Shown here: in pieces, positions 9,170-16,996 of the stretch | Numbering within the stretch: position 1 is the stretch's first letter | Layout: each line of letters opens with the position of its first letter | Assembly (NCBI GenBank): GCA_945873505.1 | Contig: CAMCDQ010000006.1 | Coordinates: 19,565 to 83,564, forward strand | Direction: 5' to 3' | Source of the DNA: Chitinophaga pinensis | Lineage (GTDB): Bacteria > Bacteroidota > Bacteroidia > Flavobacteriales > Flavobacteriaceae | DNA: 64,000 bases | The notes under the pieces: model-generated | What the model was told of the DNA's origin: nothing | Database searches by the model: none | The model's input: only the letters and a program-made list of their open reading frames with translations | Position numbers and translations under genes: made by a program

Positions 9170-9748
9170 TCATTTTTTTTTTGCATCCGCTTTTACGTCA
9201 GTTGAAGCTTCTGATTTTGAAGTAGAATTATATTTCTCATTCAAAAGTTTGATGATGTCTTTTGTGATATCATATTTATCTTCCGCATACAAAATAGTTG
9301 CTGCTTCTCCAGTTCCATAAATATAAGCGTATCCTTTTTCTTTCCCATAAGACTTGATGAATTTCTTGACGTTGCTAACTACAGAATCCATTTCTACTCC
9401 ACTTTCTTGTTGCAATTGTTGTGACATTGCTTGTTGTGCATATTGAAGTTGTTGTTCTCTTTTTTGCAATTCAGCGCCTTTTTGTTGCGCCCAAGCTTGA
9501 CCGTTTACTTGTGCGTTTTTTTGAAAACTTGAAGCTTCTGATTTAAAACGTGCAATTTCATTTTCCAACTCTTTACCCATCTCTTCGGATTTTGCTTTGT
9601 ATTTGGCTTCAATGTCTTTTGCTTCTGTATATTCGCTCATTAATTTTGACGTGTCAACGTAAGCAGTTTTTGTCGCGGCAACTTCTGCCGTTTTACTACA
9701 AGAAATAATTGAAAATGCGATTGCGATAAGTACTAATGATTTTTTCAT
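9170..9748 (-). CDS. OmpH/Skp-family lipoprotein chaperone
   Basis: A 192-residue secreted protein. The signal peptide ends in a lipobox-like IISC, so Cys17 may be lipidated, unlike soluble Skp of E. coli. After AYVDTSKLMSEYTEAK, a start typical of OmpH, comes a long Gln/Glu/Lys-rich coiled coil (about residues 45-125), then the C-terminal part closing the body (VSNVKKFIKSYGKEKGYAYIYGTGEAATILYAEDKYDITKDII in the family pattern). The family holds unfolded outer-membrane proteins in the periplasm. A -7 promoter box lies 71 bp upstream and a terminator follows, so it is probably monocistronic. Confidence 0.85.
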   Translation of the reverse strand: MKKSLVLIAIAFSIISCSKTAEVAATKTAYVDTSKLMSEYTEAKDIEAKYKAKSEEMGKELENEIARFKSEASSFQKNAQVNGQAWAQQKGAELQKREQQLQYAQQAMSQQLQQESGVEMDSVVSNVKKFIKSYGKEKGYAYIYGTGEAATILYAEDKYDITKDIIKLLNEKYNSTSKSEASTDVKADAKKK

Positions 9749-9818
9749 CCTAATTTTTAATTGTTTTTTTAATTGTTGGTAAAAGTATAAATTTTTGATT
9801 AATAAATTTAAAAAGTTT

Positions 9819-9826
9819 CAAACTTA
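9819..9826 (-). promoter_or_regulatory. Predicted promoter of the OmpH-like gene, -7 box
   Basis: Minus strand TAAGTTTG fits TAnnTTTG. A TTG lies about 26 nt upstream, slightly beyond the usual 17-23 nt spacing. Confidence 0.45.
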
Positions 9827-9979
9827 GCTAATTTTATAACTATAAGATTTTACAATGGTTTTAATCTTTGTTATAATTTAAAGCTATAAAAAGTGGCTTT
9901 ATTAGATTTGAAATGCAAAACGTTCTCAAAAAAGACAGTAAAGTATATGTTTCAGATAAAAAACTCCTTTTAAATCGCT

Positions 9980-10840
9980 TTAAACTGCTTTTTGGTTGTT
10001 TTTTAAGACGTAAATGTGCGATGAAAACTCTAAACTTCGATTTGCCTTCCAATTTGATACTAATCCAATCCAAAATGCTTTTATGAAATTCATTTTTCCG
10101 TTTTTATATTTTTCAGATAACAAACTCACATAAAAGGAATCGAATTTCATTGGAAGCACTTTTTCTAATTTGATTTCTTCTTTTTCAAAAAGTAATTTTA
10201 TCGCTGTTTTAGAAAAATGCCAAAAATGGATTGGCACATCATAGGCCGCCCAAAACTTTCCATAATATTTTGCGTCGAAAGATTTGAAATTGGGAACTGC
10301 AATAATTATTGTTCCATTTGGCTTTACTAATCTTTTCAATTCTTTGATTTGATTTTCTAAATTTGGAACATGTTCTAAAACGTGCCACATTGTAATTACA
10401 TCAAAAGTATGGCTTTCTAATTCTTCCGTTGATGATGAAAATTCCACTCCTTTTTTAACAGCGATTGCTTTGGCTTTTTCACTTGGCTCTATGCCAATTG
10501 TAATCCAACCCTTTTCTTTTGCAGTCAACAAAAAATCTCCTGTTCCGGCTCCAATGTCTAATAATTTTCCTTTGTTTGGACTACAACTATTTATTAAATT
10601 TAGTTTGTTTTTAAGCGCAATACTTTTTATAAAATGATATGCTTTTTCAAATAACGAACGTTTAGAATCGGTGTGAGAAATATAGTCAACGCTTTCATAA
10701 TATTTTCCGAGATTGTCAAGACTTGGCTGCGGCGATGTAATTAACATATCCAAAATTTCGTCATAATACAAATCAAATACTTCTTTTGAAACAGAATAAT
10801 CTTTTATGGTTAGGAAGTGTTTTTTATTTGAAATATCCAT
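9980..10840 (-). CDS. SAM-dependent class I methyltransferase
   Basis: A 286-residue cytosolic methyltransferase. Motif I is LLDIGAGTGDFLLTAKEKGW (about residues 93-112), followed by IGIEPSEKA and the post-motif DVITMWHVLEHVPN, typical of the Methyltransf_23 group, then LVKPNGTIIIAVPN. The N-terminal 80 residues contain KYYESVDYISHTD, often seen in methyltransferases acting on small molecules or surface glycans. The substrate cannot be told from the sequence. It is flanked by gene-free DNA on both sides (9749-9979 shows only a promoter) and seems to stand alone. Confidence 0.85.
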   Translation of the reverse strand: MDISNKKHFLTIKDYSVSKEVFDLYYDEILDMLITSPQPSLDNLGKYYESVDYISHTDSKRSLFEKAYHFIKSIALKNKLNLINSCSPNKGKLLDIGAGTGDFLLTAKEKGWITIGIEPSEKAKAIAVKKGVEFSSSTEELESHTFDVITMWHVLEHVPNLENQIKELKRLVKPNGTIIIAVPNFKSFDAKYYGKFWAAYDVPIHFWHFSKTAIKLLFEKEEIKLEKVLPMKFDSFYVSLLSEKYKNGKMNFIKAFWIGLVSNWKANRSLEFSSHIYVLKNNQKAV

Positions 10841-11026
10841 TTTTAGTTTTCAGTGGTCAGTTTTTAGTAATCAGTTTAGCAACATTGCCAAAAATTTACA
10901 TATAAAATTAATAATAGTTTCACGTGGAACAATTTAATTTTTAGTGGTCAGTGGCTGGCTTTAAGTGATCCGTTTGGTGCAATTACTAGATAACTGTTTA
11001 CTTAAAACTGAATACTGAACACTTTA
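10841..11026. repeat. CAGT-rich short repeats
   Basis: The gap holds several degenerate units: TCAGTGGTCAGTTTTTAGT, TTAGTGGTCAGTGGC and AAAACTGAATACTGAACACT (10994-11013). The last matches 19 of 20 bases with a stretch inside rmlD at 37149-37168. These are simple dispersed repeats of the kind common between flavobacterial genes. A parS-like site lies inside at 10916-10931. Confidence 0.5.
10916..10931 (-). promoter_or_regulatory. parS-like ParB-binding site 1
   Basis: Plus strand AGTTTCACGTGGAACA; reverse complement TGTTCCACGTGAAACT differs from sites 2 and 3 only in the last base. It is close to the bacterial parS consensus TGTTTCACGTGAAACA. It lies downstream of mnmG. Confidence 0.75.
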
Positions 11027-12898
11027 TTATCGTCCCATATAAATTAGCAATACCGAAATATCACTTGGGGAAACTCCGCTAATTCTCGATGCTTGAGAAA
11101 TAGTAACTGGTCGAATTTTTCCCAGCTTCTGTCTTGCTTCAATCGACATTGATTTTATTTTATTATAATCAAAATCTTCCGGGATTTTCACATCTTCCAA
11201 ACGAGTTAATTTGTTGGCGTTGTTTCTTTCTTTTTCGATATATCCTGAATATTTAACTTGTATTTCCGCTTGTTCTAATATCTCTAAATCAACTTCATTC
11301 GCATCAATATAATCCTTTACTTTTTGTAATTGCATCATGTCGTTCAACTCAATTTGAGGACGAGAAAACATCTTAAACATCTTATCGCTTTGGTTCACTA
11401 AAGCCGTTTCTTTTGCTTCCAAAATAGGATTTGCTTCTGCAGCAGTAATACTTGTTTCTTTGAAAAAAGCAACCATTTTTTCAGATTCTTTTAGCTTGTG
11501 TTCCATTCGTCGCAAACGCAATTCTGAAGCCAATCCAATTTCGTGAGACATTGGCGTCAATCTAAAATCGGCGTTATCTTGACGTAAAAGGGTTCTAAAT
11601 TCAGCTCTTGAAGTAAACATTCTATAAGGCTCTTCCGTTCCTTTTGTGATTAAATCGTCAATTAAAACTCCAATATATGCTTCGTCTCTTTTTAAAATCA
11701 TTGGCGCTTTTTCCTGAACTTTTAAAGCCGCATTAATCCCCGCCATCAATCCTTGCGAAGCCGCTTCTTCGTATCCTGTAGTTCCGTTTATTTGTCCAGC
11801 GAAATATAACCCTTCAACTAACTTGGTTTCTAAAGTGTGTTTTAATTGTGTTGGTGGAAAATAATCGTATTCAATTGCATATCCAGGACGGAAAAACTTA
11901 ACGTTTTCAAATCCCACAACAGAGCGCAAAGCTTTAAATTGAATGTCTTCTGGCAATGAAGTAGAAAAACCATTTACATAAACTTCAACCGTATTCCACC
12001 CTTCCGGCTCTACAAATAACTGGTGCCTGTCTTTGTCTGCGAAACGGTTTATTTTATCTTCAATTGATGGACAATATCTTGGCCCAATACTTTTTATTCT
12101 TCCGTTAAACATTGGCGAACGGTCAAAACCTTCTCTCAAAATATCGTGAACATCCAAAGACGTGTACGTCATATAACACGATTTTTGATGAACTAACGGT
12201 TTTGTAATATCTGAATAAGAGAATTTATCTGGTTTTGCATCGCCTTTTTCTTCATTCATTTTTGAATAATCCAACGATCTTCCATCCACACGTGGCGGCG
12301 TTCCGGTTTTCATTCTACCTGATTCAAAACCTGCTTTTACTAAATCTTCCGTGATTCCGTAGGCCGCACTTTCGCCAGCTCTTCCTCCTCCGAATTGTTT
12401 TTCTCCAATATGAATTAATCCATTTAAGAAAGTTCCATTCGTTAAAACGACAGATTTGGCTTTGATTTCAATACCTAAAGAAGTTTTAATTCCTTTAATT
12501 TTTCCATCTTCTATGATTAAACCACCAACCATTTCTTGATAGAAATCGAGGTTTGGGGTTTGCTCCAACATCAATCGCCATTCTTCTGCGAAACGCATTC
12601 TGTCGCTTTGAACCCTTGGCGACCACATTGCAGGACCTTTAGATTTATTCAACATTTTGAATTGGATTGCGGTTCTATCGGAAACAATTCCTGAATAACC
12701 ACCAAGCGCATCAATCTCCCGAACTATTTGTCCTTTGGCGATTCCTCCCATTGCGGGATTGCACGACATTTGAGCAATATTTTGCAAACTCATTGTGACC
12801 AATAATGTTTTGGCCCCTAAGTTAGCTGCTGCCGCGGCAGCTTCTGAACCCGCGTGGCCTGCGCCAACTACAATTACATCGTATATTTCTTGAAACAA
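11027..12898 (-). CDS. mnmG: tRNA uridine-5-carboxymethylaminomethyl(34) synthesis enzyme
   Basis: FAD-dependent enzyme (623 residues, the usual length) that, with MnmE, modifies the wobble uridine of several tRNAs using methylene-tetrahydrofolate and glycine or ammonium. The FAD-binding VVGAGHAGSEAA is at residues 11-22, followed by the family block SCNPAMGGIAKG and REIDALGGYSG, GTFLNGLIHIG and GTTGYEEAASQGLMAG; the C-terminal MnmE-binding helical domain ends at PSDISVLLIYMGR. parS-like sites lie on both sides. A possible promoter box (minus strand TATTTTTG, 12981-12988) would give a leader of about 75 nt that includes parS site 2. Confidence 0.98.
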   Translation of the reverse strand: MFQEIYDVIVVGAGHAGSEAAAAAANLGAKTLLVTMSLQNIAQMSCNPAMGGIAKGQIVREIDALGGYSGIVSDRTAIQFKMLNKSKGPAMWSPRVQSDRMRFAEEWRLMLEQTPNLDFYQEMVGGLIIEDGKIKGIKTSLGIEIKAKSVVLTNGTFLNGLIHIGEKQFGGGRAGESAAYGITEDLVKAGFESGRMKTGTPPRVDGRSLDYSKMNEEKGDAKPDKFSYSDITKPLVHQKSCYMTYTSLDVHDILREGFDRSPMFNGRIKSIGPRYCPSIEDKINRFADKDRHQLFVEPEGWNTVEVYVNGFSTSLPEDIQFKALRSVVGFENVKFFRPGYAIEYDYFPPTQLKHTLETKLVEGLYFAGQINGTTGYEEAASQGLMAGINAALKVQEKAPMILKRDEAYIGVLIDDLITKGTEEPYRMFTSRAEFRTLLRQDNADFRLTPMSHEIGLASELRLRRMEHKLKESEKMVAFFKETSITAAEANPILEAKETALVNQSDKMFKMFSRPQIELNDMMQLQKVKDYIDANEVDLEILEQAEIQVKYSGYIEKERNNANKLTRLEDVKIPEDFDYNKIKSMSIEARQKLGKIRPVTISQASRISGVSPSDISVLLIYMGR

Positions 12899-12937
12899 AT
12901 TTTTATTTATTTAATGTTCGTTTTTCTTTATTGTGAA

Positions 12938-12953
12938 TGTTCCACGTGAAACA
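12938..12953 (+). promoter_or_regulatory. parS-like ParB-binding site 2
   Basis: TGTTCCACGTGAAACA, one base away from the consensus palindrome TGTTTCACGTGAAACA and identical to site 3, 169 bp away. It lies in the region upstream of mnmG. Confidence 0.85.
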
Positions 12954-13000
12954 TTGTTTTTTTTCTGTCAATTCCAAATGCAAAAATACAAAAAAATAAT

Positions 13001-13062
13001 AGCCCCGATTGAAAGGAAAATCCTCGGGGTTTTTACCGAGAGATTTGGAAAGAAAGCGGGAA
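13001..13062 (-). repeat. Structured intergenic repeat, copy C, acting as ybeY terminator region
   Basis: Degenerate, reverse-oriented relative of copies A and B. Plus-strand arms 13019-13027 (AATCCTCGG) and 13036-13045 (CCGAG, bulged A, GATT) form the variable hairpin around GGTTTTTA. An alternative stem, CCCCGA (13003-13008) with TCGGGG (13024-13029), overlaps it. On the minus strand the latter is followed by a T-rich run, so it may serve as the terminator of the DUF4175-ybeY unit. Confidence 0.55.
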
Positions 13063-13099
13063 TTACATTTGTTGAAAAATCCCGAAAATTCGCTCCTGA

Positions 13100-13522
13100 T
13101 TATTGTTGTTCCACGTGAAACATTCGCATTTTTTCTTCTTCTTTTTCTCGCATTATTTTCTCGTCAGATTCCGTTTTATCCTTGTATCCGCAATAGTGTA
13201 AAACGCCATGAACGAGGACGCGCTTGATTTCTTCGAGGAATGTGACGTTGAAATCGGATGCGTTTTCGCGAACTCTTTCAACGGAAATAAAAACATCTCC
13301 ATGTAGCTCATTTCCTACAGAATAGTCAAAGCTAATGATGTCGGTTAGCGTGTCGTGGTCGAGGTATTGCTGGTTGATTTCGAGCAAATATTCGTCGTCG
13401 CAAAACACGTAATTGATGTCGCCTTCTTTTTTATTTTCTGATAAAATAACGGCAGAAAGCCATTTTGAAAAGTCGGCTTCGTGGTCTAATTCGAAATCTG
13501 TTTCGTAGTTAAAACTAATCAT
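13100..13522 (-). CDS. ybeY: Endoribonuclease YbeY (rRNA maturation factor)
   Basis: A 140-residue metalloenzyme involved in 16S rRNA 3'-end processing and ribosome quality control. The metal-binding block is VLVHGVLHYCGYKDKTESD: His105 and His109 are present, but the third ligand position (His in E. coli, GYDH) is Asp115. I recall this Asp form as usual in flavobacteria. The protein ends in FHVEQQ, and the codons for FHVEQ are exactly the parS-like site 3, so the 3' end of the gene doubles as a ParB site. Its start overlaps the end of the DUF4175 gene by 8 bp, so the two are one operon. Confidence 0.93.
   Translation of the reverse strand: MISFNYETDFELDHEADFSKWLSAVILSENKKEGDINYVFCDDEYLLEINQQYLDHDTLTDIISFDYSVGNELHGDVFISVERVRENASDFNVTFLEEIKRVLVHGVLHYCGYKDKTESDEKIMREKEEEKMRMFHVEQQ
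13107..13122 (+). promoter_or_regulatory. parS-like ParB-binding site 3 (inside ybeY)
   Basis: TGTTCCACGTGAAACA, identical to site 2, lies within the last codons of ybeY (minus strand, encoding FHVEQ). Confidence 0.85.
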
Positions 13523-16500
13523 TGTTTTTGAAATATTCTTTAACCTTTTGGTTAAAATTGGAACGCAAAGGTAGGGTTTGTCGGTTTAAAATCTCGATGC
13601 TGTTGAGATATTCTTGCAAATTGGAAGGCAACGGTTTGCTTTGGTTGTTGAAATCTTTGAGATTGGTTTGCGATTGACGCTTCTTTTCCTCGCCTTGTTG
13701 TTGCGTTGCTTTCTCTAATTTAAGCAATTCATACTGTAAATTTAGCATCTTTTGAAGGGTTTCGTTATTGAAACCCTTGTTCAATAATTGCTTCTCGATT
13801 TGCTTCATTTGCTCTAAAGAATTTTGGCTATTTCCGCCAATTCCTTCTTTGTTTAAAGCGTTTTGTAGTGCTTCCCGAAGTTGTTTTTGCTCTTGATAAA
13901 TCTTCATTATTTCGCCAGCATTTCCCTCTCCGTCTTCGCCATTTTCGCCTCCTTGTGAATCCCCAGTTCCGGATTTTCCGTCCTTGCCAGATTTTCCTTT
14001 TTCGCCTTCTCCGGGTTTCTTTCCGTCTCCAGGTTTTTGACCTTTTTTCATTCCTTCTTTCATTTTTTCGCCAAGACCTTCTTGCTTTTTGATAATGTCT
14101 GGGAGTTGCGTTCCTGCGCCCTGTTCCTTTCCAGGTTTTGGTTTTCCGCCTTTTCCAGCACCAGACATTTGCATTTCGGATTGCATATTATTTAAGGCAT
14201 CGCTTAAGAAATTAGCTAATTTATTTGCTGCCGAAATCGTATATTGTTGGTGAGAAAGTCCTTTTGGAATTTGAGAATCGACAAAACTTTCCAAAGCCTT
14301 TTCAATATTATAATGCACATTTCCGATTTCTTTCGTAACATCTTCGGCAATTTTTGGGTTTCTTAAAGACATTGCAAACAAACTATCATCAACGTGTTTG
14401 AATTGTTGTTTTAAATTTTGTTGCGTTTTTAAATCTTTATTAAACGACGGCGAACCACGTTTCAAACCTTTGAATTGTTTCATTAAATCTTCTTGGGAAA
14501 AAGAAAATGCCAATAAATTATCTAGGATTTGACGCAACATTTTAACATCTTCTTCGAGTTGCTCCATTTCTCCACCCTCCATACTTTCCGTAATTTGACC
14601 CCCCATTTCTTTCATCTTTTTGGCGGCACTTTTCTGTTTTGGTTTGGCTTTATCTTTCTTGTCTTTTAGCAATTCGTCAGATGCTTTTTTCAAATCCTCG
14701 TCAATGCTTTTTTCTTTTTCAGCATCTTTTGGAAGATCAACAGGGGCTTTCAACTCCTTATTTTCTTTTTCCAATTCCTTTAAATCCTCTTGGATTTTAT
14801 CAAATTCCTTATTGATTTCGTCTTGCTTTTCGGTTTTATTATCCTTATCGTTTTCGGATAATTTATCTTGCTTATCCGCTAATTTATCTAATTTATCTGC
14901 AATTTGTTCTGCCTTTTTTTTAACGTAATATTTCTTGGTTAACTCAACCAATTGTTCTAAATTCTTGGTTTGAATTTTACTCATTTGTTTGAATTTCTCT
15001 AATTTATCAAACAATTCTTCGTTCTTAATTTTATCGTTCAACTCTTTTAGTTCGTCCAATAATTTTTGGTTTTTCTCTAAATCTTTATCTGCTTTTTCCA
15101 ATCGTTTTTCAAGCTCCTCCTTGAATTCGTCTTTTTTATCGGTTTTAAATTTATCCAAATTATCTTCCATCTTTTTAGCAAATTCCTTCATCATTTCGTC
15201 TTGTTGCTTTTGACGTTTGATAAAATCATTGACTTTTTGCTGGTCTTTGAATTCTAAACTTTCCTTCTCTTTTCCGTTTTTTTGCAGCTTTTCAATTTCT
15301 GAAATTTGCTTGTCTTGGTTTTTTAATGACTTTTCTAAACTGTTGATAGTGTTGTTTTGCTCTTGCAAAATTTGATCTTCTTTTTCTTCGTCAGTTGCAA
15401 CTCTGTTATAAAAAACAGATGATTTTGAACTTTTGAAATTGTGAAGCGCGTCGTTATCAAAAACCTCAAAATAATATTCATAAGAAACGCCTTGAGCCAC
15501 CGGAAGATTGCTTGGAAATGCAAATACAAATTGGTCGTAAATATCTTTTTTTACAGCAATTGTTCCGCGTTTTGCGGTTTGTGGCTTGTCTTTTACGTAG
15601 TAAATAACTTGAAGTCTATTCAGCCCATAATCGTCAGATACCTGGCCTAAAACGTAGTTGTTAGAAACCTTTAAACTGTCTGGTGCATTGTTCACATTGA
15701 TTGTTGGAAACTGATCTTTGATTACAGAAATTTGGTAATTCAATTTCTCGTAATTTTTCACTTTATTATTAGATGTAACTATATTATATTCAGTGTTTTG
15801 AGAAATATTTTTAGTTAGTTTAAATGAATTATCATCTTTCAAAAATGAATAATTAGATTTCAAATCCGACCAATTTATGCTTTGTGTGGCAATCGTATTT
15901 ATTTTCCAAGTTACAAAAGTTCCTTCAGGAAGTATGGCGTTTCCTGTTCCTTTAATGATTTCAGGTTTTTTATTTAAATACGATGGGAAATTTAAAACCA
16001 TTTCCAAATTTGAAATTGACGGAACCGTTATAACCGATAATTCAAACTCTTCTGATGAAACTTCATTCGCCTCCACGTGAAACGAAACATTAGTTGTTGG
16101 CTTCTCAATTTTAAATTGGAATTCCCCATTAGCGGTGTTTTCCATAAAATAACTTTCGTCGCCAATAAAAATCATCGCATTCTCAGGAATTACTTTTCCT
16201 TCAGATCTTACTTTTAGAATGAAGTCTTTATTTTGTTCGGTTTGCAAATCTTTATTTAAAACTACAAATTTAAAAGGTGCTGGCGGAAGAAATTGTTGTT
16301 TGAAATGAACGACACGATTTAAACTTTGAGATAAAATTTTGCCGTTACCAGAAATATAAAAGAGGGCAAAAAACAATATTGGAAGCAAAGCAAACGGCAA
16401 ATATTTTTTATTAGCATTAAATTTAATCGCATTTCCAAAAGGAAATGGCTGCAACATTTTTGCTTTTTGTTCAATTGATGCCAAAAGCAATTCTGATTTG

Positions 16501-16865
16501 TATTGATTGTGTACCGCATCCGAAAGTTGAAGAAAATTAGTCAATTTATCGCTTACTTCTGTAAAATGAATTCCAATTATGGCTGACGCTTCTTTAAAAT
16601 CAATCCCTTTTTGAAATTTCAATAATTTGAATATAGGAAAAGCTATAAAACGAAATAATAAGACTATTTCAACTGAAATAAAGACAGCAAATAAAATAGT
16701 TCTTCCCATTGGTTTCAGCCAAAAAAAATACTCTATAAAAAGTGTAAATAATAAATACAACAATCCTAAACCAATGAAGAAAATACTTCCTTTAATCAGT
16801 TCATTGGTATAAAATTTCTTGATAAAAAGTTCTAGTTTTTGAAAAATAAAATTTGACTGTTCCAA
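13515..16865 (-). CDS. Large DUF4175-family membrane protein with coiled coil
   Basis: An 1116-residue protein. Three hydrophobic segments near residues 25-48, 55-78 and 155-175 anchor it in the membrane. A region of about 300 residues with beta-strand character follows (FKFVVLNKDLQTEQ onward, Ig-like in appearance). Then comes a very long Lys/Glu-rich coiled coil (about 490-770), a Met/Gln-rich helical part, a Gly/Lys-rich low-complexity linker (about 930-1000) and a final helical segment. The layout agrees with the flavobacterial DUF4175 proteins as I remember them; no biochemical role is known to me. It is co-transcribed with ybeY. Confidence 0.75.
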   Translation of the reverse strand: MEQSNFIFQKLELFIKKFYTNELIKGSIFFIGLGLLYLLFTLFIEYFFWLKPMGRTILFAVFISVEIVLLFRFIAFPIFKLLKFQKGIDFKEASAIIGIHFTEVSDKLTNFLQLSDAVHNQYKSELLLASIEQKAKMLQPFPFGNAIKFNANKKYLPFALLPILFFALFYISGNGKILSQSLNRVVHFKQQFLPPAPFKFVVLNKDLQTEQNKDFILKVRSEGKVIPENAMIFIGDESYFMENTANGEFQFKIEKPTTNVSFHVEANEVSSEEFELSVITVPSISNLEMVLNFPSYLNKKPEIIKGTGNAILPEGTFVTWKINTIATQSINWSDLKSNYSFLKDDNSFKLTKNISQNTEYNIVTSNNKVKNYEKLNYQISVIKDQFPTINVNNAPDSLKVSNNYVLGQVSDDYGLNRLQVIYYVKDKPQTAKRGTIAVKKDIYDQFVFAFPSNLPVAQGVSYEYYFEVFDNDALHNFKSSKSSVFYNRVATDEEKEDQILQEQNNTINSLEKSLKNQDKQISEIEKLQKNGKEKESLEFKDQQKVNDFIKRQKQQDEMMKEFAKKMEDNLDKFKTDKKDEFKEELEKRLEKADKDLEKNQKLLDELKELNDKIKNEELFDKLEKFKQMSKIQTKNLEQLVELTKKYYVKKKAEQIADKLDKLADKQDKLSENDKDNKTEKQDEINKEFDKIQEDLKELEKENKELKAPVDLPKDAEKEKSIDEDLKKASDELLKDKKDKAKPKQKSAAKKMKEMGGQITESMEGGEMEQLEEDVKMLRQILDNLLAFSFSQEDLMKQFKGLKRGSPSFNKDLKTQQNLKQQFKHVDDSLFAMSLRNPKIAEDVTKEIGNVHYNIEKALESFVDSQIPKGLSHQQYTISAANKLANFLSDALNNMQSEMQMSGAGKGGKPKPGKEQGAGTQLPDIIKKQEGLGEKMKEGMKKGQKPGDGKKPGEGEKGKSGKDGKSGTGDSQGGENGEDGEGNAGEIMKIYQEQKQLREALQNALNKEGIGGNSQNSLEQMKQIEKQLLNKGFNNETLQKMLNLQYELLKLEKATQQQGEEKKRQSQTNLKDFNNQSKPLPSNLQEYLNSIEILNRQTLPLRSNFNQKVKEYFKNND

Positions 16866-16899
16866 AATTTGCTGCTTGTTTAAATACCCGTCAAAAGTA

Positions 16900-16907
16900 C
16901 AAATTTA
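16900..16907 (-). promoter_or_regulatory. Predicted promoter of the DUF4175-ybeY unit, -7 box
   Basis: Minus strand TAAATTTG (TAnnTTTG) 34 bp upstream of the DUF4175 start codon. Confidence 0.45.
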
Positions 16908-16996
16908 TCTTAATTAGAAAACGTTAAAAGTTTCGAAGACGTACATAGTTGGAGAATGACAAAAGTTTTAGTAATTTTATAAAAAAATCATTGATT

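Noticed and set aside
9861..10073. A 70-codon leftward frame at the 3' end of the methyltransferase gene
   Set aside because: It overlaps the methyltransferase C-terminus in another frame and has no start context or similarity.
12954..13099. The mnmG-ybeY gap as the replication origin, because mnmG (gidA) is next to oriC in many bacteria
   Set aside because: The gap is only 146 bp, is filled by repeat copy C, and has no DnaA-box-like sequences; the 27.9-28.6 kb region fits far better.
12933..13227. Two rightward open frames of 61 and 72 codons between mnmG and ybeY
   Set aside because: They run through repeat copy C and antisense into ybeY, with no promoter or family likeness.
14620..15213. 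Ser/Phe/Leu-rich rightward open frames opposite the DUF4175 gene
   Set aside because: They are mirror images of its Lys/Glu-rich coiled coil, an expected artefact of codon composition.
16072..16087. A fourth parS-like sequence (TCCACGTGAAAC core) inside the DUF4175 gene
   Set aside because: Only 12 of 16 bases agree with sites 2 and 3; it can be explained by the codons for FHVEA. Kept out of the cluster.
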